A stretch of DNA of 13,015 nt from DAOVRL01 sp964459805 (GTDB lineage Bacteria; Planctomycetota; Phycisphaerae; Sedimentisphaerales; Anaerobacaceae), in contig CAYWOD010000096.1 in assembly GCA_964459805.1 (NCBI GenBank), positions 1-13,015 of the forward strand, read 5' to 3'. The position numbers and the translations under genes are program-made. How positions within the stretch are numbered: position 1 is the first letter of the stretch; each line of letters starts with the position of its first letter. Below, one piece after another: positions 5,497-13,015 of this stretch. A model generated the notes under the pieces. It did no database searches. It had not been told where the DNA came from and saw only the letters and a program-made list of their open reading frames with translations.

Positions 5497-8019
5497 ATGA
5501 AGAACGTTGAGAAGCCGAAGGAGCGATTCGAGGACATGGCAATCCTCGATGAGCTGAAGAATTCATACCTTAACTACGCAATGAGCGTAATAGTATCGCG
5601 TGCTCTGCCGGACGTTCGCGACGGTTTGAAGCCTTCGCAGAGGCGAATCCTCGTAGCGATGAACGATTTGAACCTCGGACCTCGCAGCAGGCACCGCAAA
5701 TGCGCCAAGATCGTCGGCGATACCGGCGGCAACTACCACCCGCACGGCGACCAGGCCACATACGGGACGCTGGTGCGTCTGGGCCAGGAGTGGAACATGC
5801 GGTACAGGCTGATTGACCCGCAGGGTAACTTCGGGAGCATAGATTCGGACCCGCCGGCGGCTATGAGATACACCGAGGCGAGGATGGCCTCGCCGGCGAC
5901 GGATATGTTAGAGGACATAAACCACGATACGGTGGATTTTGTTGCGAACTACGATGAGACTCGGACCGAGCCGACTGTCCTGCCGGCCAAATTCCCGAAT
6001 TTGTTGGTCAACGGCTCGACTGGGATTGCGGTTGGGATGGCGACGAACATTCCGCCGCACAATGTCGCGGAGGTCTGTAACGCCCTGCTGCTGGTTATCA
6101 AGGACCCGAAGTGCGGATTCAAGGACATTATGAAGGTTCTGCCGGGGCCGGACTTTCCGACTGGCGGAATTATATGCGGCGAGAAGGGCATTGTCGATGC
6201 CTACACCACCGGCAGGGGCCATCTGATGGTCAGGGGCAAGGTCGATATCGAGACCAACAAAAAGGGCAGAGAGAGGATAATAGTTACCGAGATTCCGTAT
6301 ATGGTCGTCAAGACGACGATCGTCTCGAAGATAGCCGAGTGCGTCCATAATGGTACGATTGCGGAGATTTCCGACGTCAGGGACGAATCGGACCGGCACG
6401 GCCTGCGGATTGTGGTCGAGTTGAGGAGGGACGCGGATTCGGAAATCGTTTTGAACAAGATATACCGCTACACTCTTTTGCAGACGACGTTCGCCATCGC
6501 CAATATCGCTCTTGTAAACAACCGGCCTGAGACGCTCAATATCAGAGATATGCTGGATCGCTTCATCGAGCATCGCAAGGTGGTAGTTCGCAGGCGCAGC
6601 AGATTCCTGTTGAAAAGATGCAGGAACAGGGCGCACATCCTGGAAGGTCTTATCTTAGCGGTCAGTGATATTGACAGTATTATCGAGCTGATAAAGAAAT
6701 CGCCCGATGCGCCGACTGCAAAGCTGAACCTGATGCAGAAGCCGCTGAAGCTGGCCGAGGTGGGGACGCTCAAGAAGATTCTTCCGAAGGCGTTTATTAA
6801 GGACAAAAGGAAGGGTGAGCATTACCTGACCGGTCCGCAGGCGGATGCGATTTTGACGATGCAGCTTCAAAGGCTCACGGGCCTGGAAATGGAGAAGCTG
6901 GCCAAGGAGTATGCCGATCTTACCGAGCAGATTGAGGGCTACGAAGCGATACTTGCCGGCGAGAGCGTTCTGCTGGATATCATTCGGGAAGACGTTTACG
7001 AGGTAAAGGAGAAATACGGGGATGCCAGGCGGACGCAAATCACCGCCGCCGCCGAGCTGTTCGAGGCCGAGGACCTGATTGCCGAAGAAGAGGTTATCGT
7101 CACGGTAAGTCACAGCGGCTATGTCAAGCGGATGCCGATTGACACATACCGCAAGCAGGGCAGAGGCGGTCGAGGAATCATCGGCTCGGTAACCAAAGAG
7201 GGCGATTTCATCGAGCACCTGTTCATCGCCTCGACTCACGATTATCTGCTCATTTTCACCAATCGCGGCAGGTGCTACTGGCTCAAGGTGTATGACGTTC
7301 CGAGCATGTCAAGGCAGAGTAAGGGCAGGAATATCGTGAATCTGCTGAATTTGGGAAGCCAGCAGGTTGCCTCGATAATCAACGTCAGCAGCTTTGTAGG
7401 CGCAGAGGCGGGAGAGCCGGAGCTGCAGTTAGTTATGGCCACGAAGAACGGGATCGTGAAGAAGACCCGGCTCTCGGCCTACAGCAACCCGAGACCGTCC
7501 GGCGTCATCGCGATCAATCTGGACCCGAACGACGATTTGATCGGGGTTGACCTGACGACAGGGTCGGACCATTTAGTATTGGGGACGCGGGACGGTATGA
7601 CGATACGCTTCGACGAAAGGCAGGTGCGTTCGATGGGCCGGGCTTCGCGGGGTGTGCGGGGCGTTAAGCTGCGCAGCGGGGATGCGGTTGTGGGTATGGT
7701 GATTGTTAAGGCCAAGGCGGCGTTGTTTACGTTGTGCGAGAACGGCTACGGCAAACGGACGGGGCTTGAGAATTACCGGCCTCAGAGCCGGGGTGGGCTG
7801 GGACTCAAGAATATAAAGACGACGGCGCGAAACGGCAAGGTGGTAGCGCTAAAAGCCGTCCAGAACAAGGACGATTTGATGATGATAACGGCAAACGGTA
7901 TGATCATCAGGACCGGACTCGACGAGATTCGCTCGATTGGCAGAAACACGCAGGGTGTGCGTTTGATCAAGCTCAAGCCCGGTGATAAACTTGTTGCCGC
8001 GGAGAAGATAAATGGCTGA
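5497..8019 (+). CDS. gyrA: DNA gyrase subunit A
   Basis: 840 residues, a normal GyrA length. With GyrB it forms the A2B2 gyrase that introduces negative supercoils using ATP; the A subunit cuts and rejoins DNA. The N-terminal breakage domain starts at LKNSYLNYAMSVIVSRALPD (20-39). The catalytic tyrosine is Y125 in R-Y-T-E-A-R, and the conserved HPHGD motif is at 81-85. The C-terminal wrapping propeller (~530-830) carries a GyrA box, QGRGGRG (554-560), plus a degenerate QSRGGLG (763-769); this favours gyrase over topoisomerase IV. The quinolone-determining positions are unusual: Gln86 and Gly90 stand where E. coli has Ser83 and Asp87. There is no acidic C-terminal tail. The chosen ATG puts the SYL(N/D)YAM motif at the usual distance from the N-terminus; it has only a weak AGAGAG upstream. 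gyrB is not adjacent. The stop overlaps the start of holA by 8 bases, so the two are co-transcribed. Confidence 0.95.
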   Translation: MKNVEKPKERFEDMAILDELKNSYLNYAMSVIVSRALPDVRDGLKPSQRRILVAMNDLNLGPRSRHRKCAKIVGDTGGNYHPHGDQATYGTLVRLGQEWNMRYRLIDPQGNFGSIDSDPPAAMRYTEARMASPATDMLEDINHDTVDFVANYDETRTEPTVLPAKFPNLLVNGSTGIAVGMATNIPPHNVAEVCNALLLVIKDPKCGFKDIMKVLPGPDFPTGGIICGEKGIVDAYTTGRGHLMVRGKVDIETNKKGRERIIVTEIPYMVVKTTIVSKIAECVHNGTIAEISDVRDESDRHGLRIVVELRRDADSEIVLNKIYRYTLLQTTFAIANIALVNNRPETLNIRDMLDRFIEHRKVVVRRRSRFLLKRCRNRAHILEGLILAVSDIDSIIELIKKSPDAPTAKLNLMQKPLKLAEVGTLKKILPKAFIKDKRKGEHYLTGPQADAILTMQLQRLTGLEMEKLAKEYADLTEQIEGYEAILAGESVLLDIIREDVYEVKEKYGDARRTQITAAAELFEAEDLIAEEEVIVTVSHSGYVKRMPIDTYRKQGRGGRGIIGSVTKEGDFIEHLFIASTHDYLLIFTNRGRCYWLKVYDVPSMSRQSKGRNIVNLLNLGSQQVASIINVSSFVGAEAGEPELQLVMATKNGIVKKTRLSAYSNPRPSGVIAINLDPNDDLIGVDLTTGSDHLVLGTRDGMTIRFDERQVRSMGRASRGVRGVKLRSGDAVVGMVIVKAKAALFTLCENGYGKRTGLENYRPQSRGGLGLKNIKTTARNGKVVALKAVQNKDDLMMITANGMIIRTGLDEIRSIGRNTQGVRLIKLKPGDKLVAAEKING

Positions 8020-8998
8020 GAGCGAGGTTGACTCGAAGAGCAAGCGCGCGTTGATTTACATTCTGGCGGGTAAGAACGAGCCTCTTGTTAACGCGAAATG
8101 TCAGGAGCTTCTTGATGAGCTGATAGAGCCGTCGCAAAGAACGATGGGACTTTTCGATGTCAATGGTGCATCGGTCTCGCCATCTGAGGTGCTCGATGAG
8201 CTGCGGACCCTGCCGTTCCTGACCGACAAGCGGGTGGTCGTTGTAAAAGGCGCCGACGGTTTCATATCGGAGAACCGCGAGCTGCTTGAGAAGTATTTCG
8301 ATGCGCCCTGCCCTACCGGGATACTTGTGCTGACTGTTGGGAGCTGGCGTTCAAATACGAAGCTGGCCAGGAAGCTCGGCAAGTCGGGCAAGCTGATCAG
8401 CATCACACAGCCTAAGGGCCGGGAGCTGGCCAGGCGTTTGGCGCAATATGCAAGCGAGGCGTACGGCAAGACTCTCAGCAGAGATGCCGGCGGGCTTCTG
8501 GTCGAGCTGACCGGCGATGAGCTGCCCCGGCTGTACAGCGAAATCGACAAGCTCGCTTTATATGCAGAGGGCGAAAAGACCATAACGCCCGCGCACATAG
8601 AATCTCTGATCGGGCATAATCGCATATTCGGGGCCTTTGAAGTTATTGATGCAATTATCGCAGGCAAGCTCGGCCAGGCAGTGGAGCGGCTGCGGCGTAT
8701 GTTCGCCGACGACAGGAGCGCCGAGTACACCGTCGTCGGGGCCTTTGCCTTTCATTTGCGCAGGATGTTCGGCGCCAAGGCGATGCTTGAGAAGGGTGCC
8801 GGTCAGCACGAGATCGCCGGCAAGCTGCGAATATGGTCTAACAAAGACAAATTCTTCGCGCAACTGCGGCAGATGTCTCTAAGACAAATCGGCGAGTATC
8901 TACGGCGATTAGGCGAGACGGATTACGCAATCAAAACCGGACAGGCAAAAGCGCCCGTGGCAATGGAGCAATTAGTGCTGACATTAGCCGGCATATAG
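8012..8998 (+). CDS. holA: DNA polymerase III subunit delta
   Basis: 328 residues, within the usual 310-350 of HolA. Delta is the clamp-loader subunit that opens the beta sliding clamp so that it can be placed on primed DNA. Features that fit are the N-terminal IYILAGKNEPLVNAKCQELL, the LPFLTDKRVVVVKGAD segment that follows the first Rossmann-like unit (~66-82), the ELTGDELPRLYSEIDKLALY helix (~165-184), ITPAHIESLIG (191-201), the FEVIDAIIAGK module (209-219), and a C-terminal helical domain rich in Arg ending in ALIKTGQ-type spacing (DYAIKTGQ). Delta does not bind ATP, and no Walker motif is present. The ATG lies inside the gyrA end, with GGAG at 8001-8004 and a 7-base gap, indicating translational coupling. 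It was identified from pattern and length rather than from an invariant motif. Confidence 0.85.
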   Translation: MAESEVDSKSKRALIYILAGKNEPLVNAKCQELLDELIEPSQRTMGLFDVNGASVSPSEVLDELRTLPFLTDKRVVVVKGADGFISENRELLEKYFDAPCPTGILVLTVGSWRSNTKLARKLGKSGKLISITQPKGRELARRLAQYASEAYGKTLSRDAGGLLVELTGDELPRLYSEIDKLALYAEGEKTITPAHIESLIGHNRIFGAFEVIDAIIAGKLGQAVERLRRMFADDRSAEYTVVGAFAFHLRRMFGAKAMLEKGAGQHEIAGKLRIWSNKDKFFAQLRQMSLRQIGEYLRRLGETDYAIKTGQAKAPVAMEQLVLTLAGI

Positions 8999-9112
8999 AC
9001 CAATCCCCGTAAAACGCCGGAACCTCGGCCCTGTGCGATACTGAAGGAATGCTTCCGGAAATCAGCATGGAGCAGCTCGAAGACACCGGTGCCCAATTGA
9101 CTTTCCAAATAA

Positions 9113-9129
9113 CCAGCCCCTGGGGCCGG
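9113..9129. terminator. GC-rich hairpin after holA, weak terminator candidate
   Basis: CC-A-GCCC / GGGC-C-GG forms a seven-position stem with one A-C mismatch and a 3-base CTG loop, 115 bases after the holA stop. On the plus strand no T-run follows. On the minus strand TTATTT follows, so it would work better in the opposite direction. The call is weak. Confidence 0.25.
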
Positions 9130-9182
9130 AGAAATCACATCATCGCTCGTCTTCGCTGAGATTGACCACCAGCCGCGGCGTA

Positions 9183-9211
9183 TTGACGGCCCCATAGTAT
9201 TCGGATAGACT
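9183..9211 (+). promoter_or_regulatory. Sigma70-type promoter candidate for the FG-GAP gene
   Basis: TTGACG (9183-9188, five of six) and TAGACT (9206-9211, four of six) are separated by exactly 17 bases. Transcription would start near 9218. That would make an ATG at 9220 effectively leaderless and leaves a 32-base leader for the preferred ATG at 9250. It suggests the gene is transcribed separately from gyrA-holA. Confidence 0.45.
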
Positions 9212-9249
9212 CACTTACGATGACTTGGCGTTGGAAAGGCTCGAACACG

Positions 9250-10617
9250 ATGAACAGAACAAGCAGATTTGCGCGATTGGCGGCACGGCTTACACTTTTC
9301 TATCTGCCGTTTCTCCTCGGGCTTTGCGCAGCGCTGGAGGCCGGGCAGCCGGAGTCGCTCTACTTCGACGTCAAGGACGTCGGCGAGCCGGCTGAAAATA
9401 TCCCTGTGATTGAACCCTGGAAGATTGTGCAGCTCGACCCCGAATACGGCGGGCAGTGGATAGTCGCCGCCGATCTCGACGGTGACGGCGACGCCGAGAT
9501 TGTCAGCGCCGAAAACCTCAACATTGGTGACGTCCACTACACCAGCACCGCCGTCGCACAAGAACTCGACGGATCGGTTCTCTGGCGATGGGGTGATCCG
9601 AACCTCGGGCGTAAGAATTGGCACCACGATGTCGCTTGCCAGATTCACGATTGGAACGGCGACGGCAAGAATGAGATCGTGCTTTGTACAAAAGGATTCA
9701 TCGTCGAGCTGGACGGCGCCACCGGCGCCGAGCGCCGACGGATTAAGATTGCCGACGACGCAACCGACTGCCTCGTGTTCTGCAATCTAAGCGGCGTCGA
9801 TCATCTGACCGACCTGCTCGTCAAGAACAGATACCGCCAAATCTGGGCCTACAACGGTGCCGGCAAGCTCCTCTGGACGGTTAGCGATCCGGGCGGCTAT
9901 AGCACCGCACATCAGCCCCGCCCGATGGACCTCGACGGAGACGGACGCGATGAGATTATGGCCGGCTACGCGATGCTGAACGCTGACGGCTCGGTCCGCT
10001 GGGTCTTCAAGTCGAAGAAGGTCAATCAGGGACGCGGACACCTCGATTGCGCTCGCATCTATCAGCAGGGCACTAAGCCCGAAGAATTTCGACTCGCGCT
10101 GACCTGCTGCGGGGCAAACAATATCGCGATGATCGACGGCAACGGCAAGGTCCTCTGGGAGGTCTCCGGCCATCATTTCGAATCGATCGACGTCGGCAGA
10201 GTGCTTCCCGACGGTCGCGGACCGCAGATAGTGGTCGATATCGACCACCAGCCCCGCGGCAAGAGCCCAATCTGGGTCCTCGACCAGTGGGGCAATCTGT
10301 TAGGCCGGATAGTCACCGACTACAGCCGACACCATTGCCTGCTGGACTGGACCGGCGACGGAATCAATGAGATCCTCGTAGGCCACAACGGAGCAATTTA
10401 CGACCATCGCGGACAGCGTATAGGTGTATTCGCAACATCCGGCGGAGCAGACGGCAAAGGTGAAAGAAGTATGCTCATCGGCGATATGACAGGTGACGGC
10501 ATACCCGATATGATGATAGCAACGCCGGAGAGAGTATATATTTACAAAAACGCCAAAGGAAAGACACTCGCTGGCCCCGCCCGGCTCGGAACCGAATTCA
10601 ACTTTAGTCTTTACTGA
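9250..10617 (+). CDS. Exported FG-GAP/VCBS beta-propeller protein, rhamnogalacturonan lyase family 11-like
   Basis: 455 residues from the preferred start. The ATG at 9250 has GGAAAGG at 9233-9239 and begins directly with a signal peptide (basic MNRTSRFARLAAR, then a hydrophobic stretch to CAALEA); an in-frame ATG at 9220 adds ten residues and is less likely. The mature protein has five calcium-loop blade motifs of the form D-x-D/N-x-D-G-x-x-E/D: ~75 (DLDGDGDAEI), 134 (DWNGDGKNEI), 227 (DLDGDGRDEI), 366 (DWTGDGINEI) and 412 (DMTGDGIPDM). This is a seven- or eight-bladed propeller. The order DEIMAGYAMLNADGS, then GRGHLDCARI, recalls the G-A-M-x-x-D-x-D-G...G-H-G-D segment of PL11 rhamnogalacturonan lyases, but the protein is shorter than typical PL11 enzymes (~600). 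It may therefore be a binding or lyase-like protein acting outside the cytoplasm; the GH78 tail nearby is compatible with a rhamnose-containing substrate. Lyase activity is inference. Confidence 0.8.
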   Translation: MNRTSRFARLAARLTLFYLPFLLGLCAALEAGQPESLYFDVKDVGEPAENIPVIEPWKIVQLDPEYGGQWIVAADLDGDGDAEIVSAENLNIGDVHYTSTAVAQELDGSVLWRWGDPNLGRKNWHHDVACQIHDWNGDGKNEIVLCTKGFIVELDGATGAERRRIKIADDATDCLVFCNLSGVDHLTDLLVKNRYRQIWAYNGAGKLLWTVSDPGGYSTAHQPRPMDLDGDGRDEIMAGYAMLNADGSVRWVFKSKKVNQGRGHLDCARIYQQGTKPEEFRLALTCCGANNIAMIDGNGKVLWEVSGHHFESIDVGRVLPDGRGPQIVVDIDHQPRGKSPIWVLDQWGNLLGRIVTDYSRHHCLLDWTGDGINEILVGHNGAIYDHRGQRIGVFATSGGADGKGERSMLIGDMTGDGIPDMMIATPERVYIYKNAKGKTLAGPARLGTEFNFSLY

Positions 10618-10650
10618 GAGAACGGACACAGAGAAAATCGGAAGGGATAA

Positions 10651-10670
10651 GCAGGAAAGTTATTTTCCGC
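10651..10670. other. Hairpin downstream of the FG-GAP gene
   Basis: GC-(A)-GGAAA and TTTCC-GC pair to make a seven-pair stem with one bulged A and a 5-base GTTAT loop, 34 bases after the stop. No T-run follows, so it is not a classical intrinsic terminator. It might be a 3' end structure. Confidence 0.3.
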
Positions 10671-10698
10671 TGGAATTGCGCAGGGGAATTGCTATACT
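10670..10698 (+). promoter_or_regulatory. Extended -10 promoter candidate for the DUF1080 gene
   Basis: TATACT (10693-10698, five of six) is preceded by TG one base upstream (10690-10691), an extended -10 element. A weak -35 (CTGGAA, 10670-10675) lies 17 bases away. The start would be near 10705, inside GGGG-TGTTAAG-CCCC (10701-10715), a small hairpin at the 5' end of the message. The leader to the ATG is ~70 bases. Confidence 0.45.
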
Positions 10699-10775
10699 CA
10701 GGGGTGTTAAGCCCCATGCCGTATGTGAGGAGGCTTGGACAGCAAATTATTAACACATTTGGAAGGAAACGAGAA

Positions 10776-13015
10776 ATGGCAAAGCAAAAGAGCATCAAGA
10801 CCGTGACGCTGACCGTGCTGACTATCCTGGTCTTCGTCGGAGCACTTTGGGCGGACAGTACGCCCAAAAAACCGGCCCGCGACCCTCTTCTTGGGATGAT
10901 ACCAAGTGAGAGTCTGTTCTGCGTGCGGGTGAACAATCTCAAAGGCACACTGGGCTCGATGGAGGGCTTTGCGGAGGGACTGGTGCCGTTACCGTTTAAG
11001 TTGACCGGATTTCTGGAGGGCCAAGAGTGGAAAGACGTAAACACCGACGGTGATTTTGCCCTGTTTGGGATGGTCCTCCAGAGCGATTCGGCGAATGCCA
11101 ACCCGCTGGCCGACCTGTTCGTCGGCGCTCTGCTGCCGGTCTCGGACTACAACAAGGTGATTCGCGGCAATCCCGACATCTCTAAGCCGGATGAAAACGG
11201 CATCTCCAAGGCCGGCGACCACGGCCCATTAATCACTCGCGTCGGCAGATACGCCCTTGTATGCCAGCGCAGAGATTATGACAAGCTTGTCAAGGTCAAG
11301 TCAATGGCGGGCCCCAGGAAGCGCGGGCTGCGGAGCGTCCTGGACGCTCCCGAAATCAGGCGAGCGGCAAATGAGCCGATTTGGGCCTATGCGAACATAC
11401 AGTTGGTGGGCAAAACGTTCGGGCCGTTGGTTATGGGCAAGCTCGAAGAGGTCAAGAAGATGTTTGAGCAGATGGACAAAACCCAACGAGGCCCTATGGA
11501 GAATCCCGGCGTGATTATGGACATGTACGCCGAGGTACTAAAGGTCCTCGCCGATGAGGTCCAATACGTCAGCGTGGCGCTCAGCCCCACCGCCGATGTC
11601 CTGAACGTAACCAAGACCGTTGCAGCGAGGGACGGCACTGAACTCGCAGATGCCTTTGTGGCGACCGGTCGCAAAGGCTGGCCGAACAAGCTCCTGGGCT
11701 ATCTGGAAGATGGGGCGATAATGAACTTCGCATGCAGGATCAACGCGCCTTTCCTGGAAAATACTTATCTCAGATCCCTCGATTTGATCAGTTGGCTTGG
11801 CGGCGGCATGTCCGAAGAAGACATAACCAAACTCAAGGCAATGATGGTCGATGAATTGGCGGCGATGGGTGAAAATCTGGCCTTCTCATTCCTGGCAGAA
11901 GACAAAAAGCCGCCGTTTGCCTTCAAGTATGTGGTCCAGATCAGCGACGAGAAGAAATTTAATAAAGCCCTCAATGAACAGATTGAGATGATGAACTCCG
12001 GAGCGTTTACTGATATCTACAAGAATCTGGGTATGAAGATCAATATGGAAATCAAACGCGGCGCAGCCAAATACGGGGATGTCTCGATTGACTCGGCCAA
12101 GCTCAAATTCCAGTCAACTGAGCCGGACTCTCAGCAGGGCAAGATGATAGAGGCGATGTACGGAGACGGATTCGATTACCGCTGGGCCCTGGTTGCCGGG
12201 CATGCCGTTTACGCCGTCGGCGGTGACGTCGATACTCAGATCCGTGCACTCATAGACCAAGTCAAGGCGGGCGGACCCAAAAAGCTGGGGACAGAGATGA
12301 AATCGGCCCTGGCGCTGCTTGAGGGCCGCGGCAGGACTGATTTTGTGGGAACGTTCAATTACGTGCGCATGCTAAAAATGGCAGCGGCGATGACGCAGAG
12401 CCTTGCGATGCCCGGAGCCGGAATGCCCCGGATTGATATTACAAGCAAGAGCAACGTGGCCTTCGCCGGCAATGTCCGCAACGGCAAGCTGACGGCCAGG
12501 GCCGCTCTGCCGAAGGAGCACCTCAAGGAGCTGGTGGCGGTCTTCGGGATGATACAACAAAAGATGGCCGAGCAACGAAAGCAGGCCCAGTCCAAGGCCG
12601 ATAAGACCGGCTTCGTGCCGCTTTTTAACGGCAGGGACCTGAGCGGCTGGGAGCCTTCCGGCGGCGCCAAATGGGTCGTAAAAGACGGCTTGCTCATTGG
12701 GACCCAGGGCGAAAACAACGCGCCGGGTGATTTGTTCACCAAGGCCGCGTACAAGGATTTTGAGTTGACATGCACGTATCGAGTCGAATGGCCCTGCAAC
12801 ACGGGCATCTGGTTCCGGTATCAGTCGCCCAGGAAGGCATATCAGGCGGACATCCTTGAGTACAAGAATCCCGTCTGCTATTCCGGTTCGCTGTACTGTC
12901 CCGGCAAGATGTTCATCGCAATGAACGAGGACAAGTCGCTCGTGGACCGGGAGGGGTGGAATACGATGAAGGTCCGCGCCGAGGGCGACCATATTCAGAT
13001 ATGGATCAACGACCA
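10776..13015 (+). CDS. Exported protein with DUF3352-like N-terminal region and DUF1080 domain, 3' end outside window
   Basis: The frame is open from the ATG to the window end (746 codons seen). GGAAGG at 10761-10766 lies 9 bases before the ATG. Residues 1-26 are a signal peptide ending ALWA. Residues ~35-590 resemble the DUF3352 type of secreted planctomycete/cyanobacterial protein: it opens with a P-S-E-S-L-F-C-V-R-V-x-N-L unit, and 'read-out' strands ITRVGRYALVCQ (153-164) and WALVAGHAVYAVGG (470-483) recur, each followed by an amphipathic helix, suggesting an internal duplication. A Lys/Gln-rich helical linker (~580-610) leads to a DUF1080 (3-keto-disaccharide hydrolase family, concanavalin-like fold) domain from residue 613: FVPLFNGRDLSGW, WVVKDGLLIG, DFELTCTYR, NTGIWFRY, SGSLY, WNTMKV and IQIWIND. 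DUF1080 proteins bind or cleave oxidised sugars outside the cytoplasm. Asn-Thr-Gly replaces the common Asn-Ser-Gly. Activity is unproven. Confidence 0.82.
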   Translation, partial: MAKQKSIKTVTLTVLTILVFVGALWADSTPKKPARDPLLGMIPSESLFCVRVNNLKGTLGSMEGFAEGLVPLPFKLTGFLEGQEWKDVNTDGDFALFGMVLQSDSANANPLADLFVGALLPVSDYNKVIRGNPDISKPDENGISKAGDHGPLITRVGRYALVCQRRDYDKLVKVKSMAGPRKRGLRSVLDAPEIRRAANEPIWAYANIQLVGKTFGPLVMGKLEEVKKMFEQMDKTQRGPMENPGVIMDMYAEVLKVLADEVQYVSVALSPTADVLNVTKTVAARDGTELADAFVATGRKGWPNKLLGYLEDGAIMNFACRINAPFLENTYLRSLDLISWLGGGMSEEDITKLKAMMVDELAAMGENLAFSFLAEDKKPPFAFKYVVQISDEKKFNKALNEQIEMMNSGAFTDIYKNLGMKINMEIKRGAAKYGDVSIDSAKLKFQSTEPDSQQGKMIEAMYGDGFDYRWALVAGHAVYAVGGDVDTQIRALIDQVKAGGPKKLGTEMKSALALLEGRGRTDFVGTFNYVRMLKMAAAMTQSLAMPGAGMPRIDITSKSNVAFAGNVRNGKLTARAALPKEHLKELVAVFGMIQQKMAEQRKQAQSKADKTGFVPLFNGRDLSGWEPSGGAKWVVKDGLLIGTQGENNAPGDLFTKAAYKDFELTCTYRVEWPCNTGIWFRYQSPRKAYQADILEYKNPVCYSGSLYCPGKMFIAMNEDKSLVDREGWNTMKVRAEGDHIQIWIND

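Noticed and set aside
5908..6636. 242-codon minus-strand open frame inside gyrA
   Set aside because: gyrA is certain on the plus strand here; the antisense translation shows no family features.
8923..9195. 90-codon minus-strand open frame at the holA end and following gap
   Set aside because: It overlaps the holA C-terminus and has no RBS, domain or conserved-looking segment.
9220..9249. Upstream ATG for the FG-GAP gene
   Set aside because: It would put ten polar and Trp-containing residues before the signal peptide and start almost at the predicted transcription start; the ATG at 9250 has a better ribosome site.
9211..9648. 145-codon minus-strand open frame over the start of the FG-GAP gene
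   Set aside because: It is antisense to the signal peptide and first calcium-loop blade of a well-supported gene.
10672..10692. Possible sigma54 promoter (TGGAATT ... TTGCT)
   Set aside because: The GG and GC are not 10 bases apart as the -24/-12 elements require; the extended -10 sigma70 reading fits better.

Overview
The window looks like a chromosomal piece of a planctomycete, most likely a Phycisphaerae/Sedimentisphaerales-type lineage. The evidence is indirect. There is a secreted LamG protein ending in a dockerin-like repeat pair of the style common in that phylum, a DUF1080 protein, an FG-GAP propeller protein, a GH78-type tail, and a GyrA with the unusual breakpoint sequence HPHGDQATYG. 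Base composition is moderately GC-rich throughout. I see no insertion sequence, tRNA, rRNA or CRISPR array.

Layout from left to right. (1) The 3' end of a plus-strand gene, probably an alpha-L-rhamnosidase (GH78), ends at 287. (2) A 1561-codon minus-strand gene (5026 to 341) converges on it. It encodes a modular exported protein: signal peptide, LamG/concanavalin-like domain, Ig/cadherin-like linker, Gly-rich collagen-like stretches, two CxxC pairs, a long helical region with an Ala/Gly-rich hydrophobic core, an InlB-B-repeat-like domain and a dockerin-like pair. (3) A 470-base divergent intergenic region carries a near-consensus sigma70 promoter for the giant gene, a 10-bp palindrome in that promoter's spacer, phased A-tracts, several stem-loops and a weaker promoter candidate for gyrA. 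(4) gyrA (5497-8019) and holA (8012-8998) overlap by 8 bases and form a replication/topology operon. (5) After 251 bases with its own promoter candidate comes an exported FG-GAP/VCBS beta-propeller protein related in pattern to family 11 rhamnogalacturonan lyases (9250-10617). (6) After an extended -10 promoter candidate comes an exported protein (10776 to beyond the window) that joins a DUF3352-like N-terminal region to a C-terminal DUF1080 domain.

The flanking genes fit a polysaccharide-degrading, surface-attached lifestyle: rhamnosidase, RG-lyase-like propeller, DUF1080 and a LamG/dockerin protein. The gyrA-holA pair is housekeeping. The least explained element is the 1561-residue exported protein. 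Its middle third, coiled coil then hydrophobic Ala/Gly segment then coiled coil, has the general shape of alpha-helical pore-forming proteins, although I cannot identify the family. The altered quinolone-determining residues of GyrA and the DUF3352-like/DUF1080 fusion also deserve a second look.
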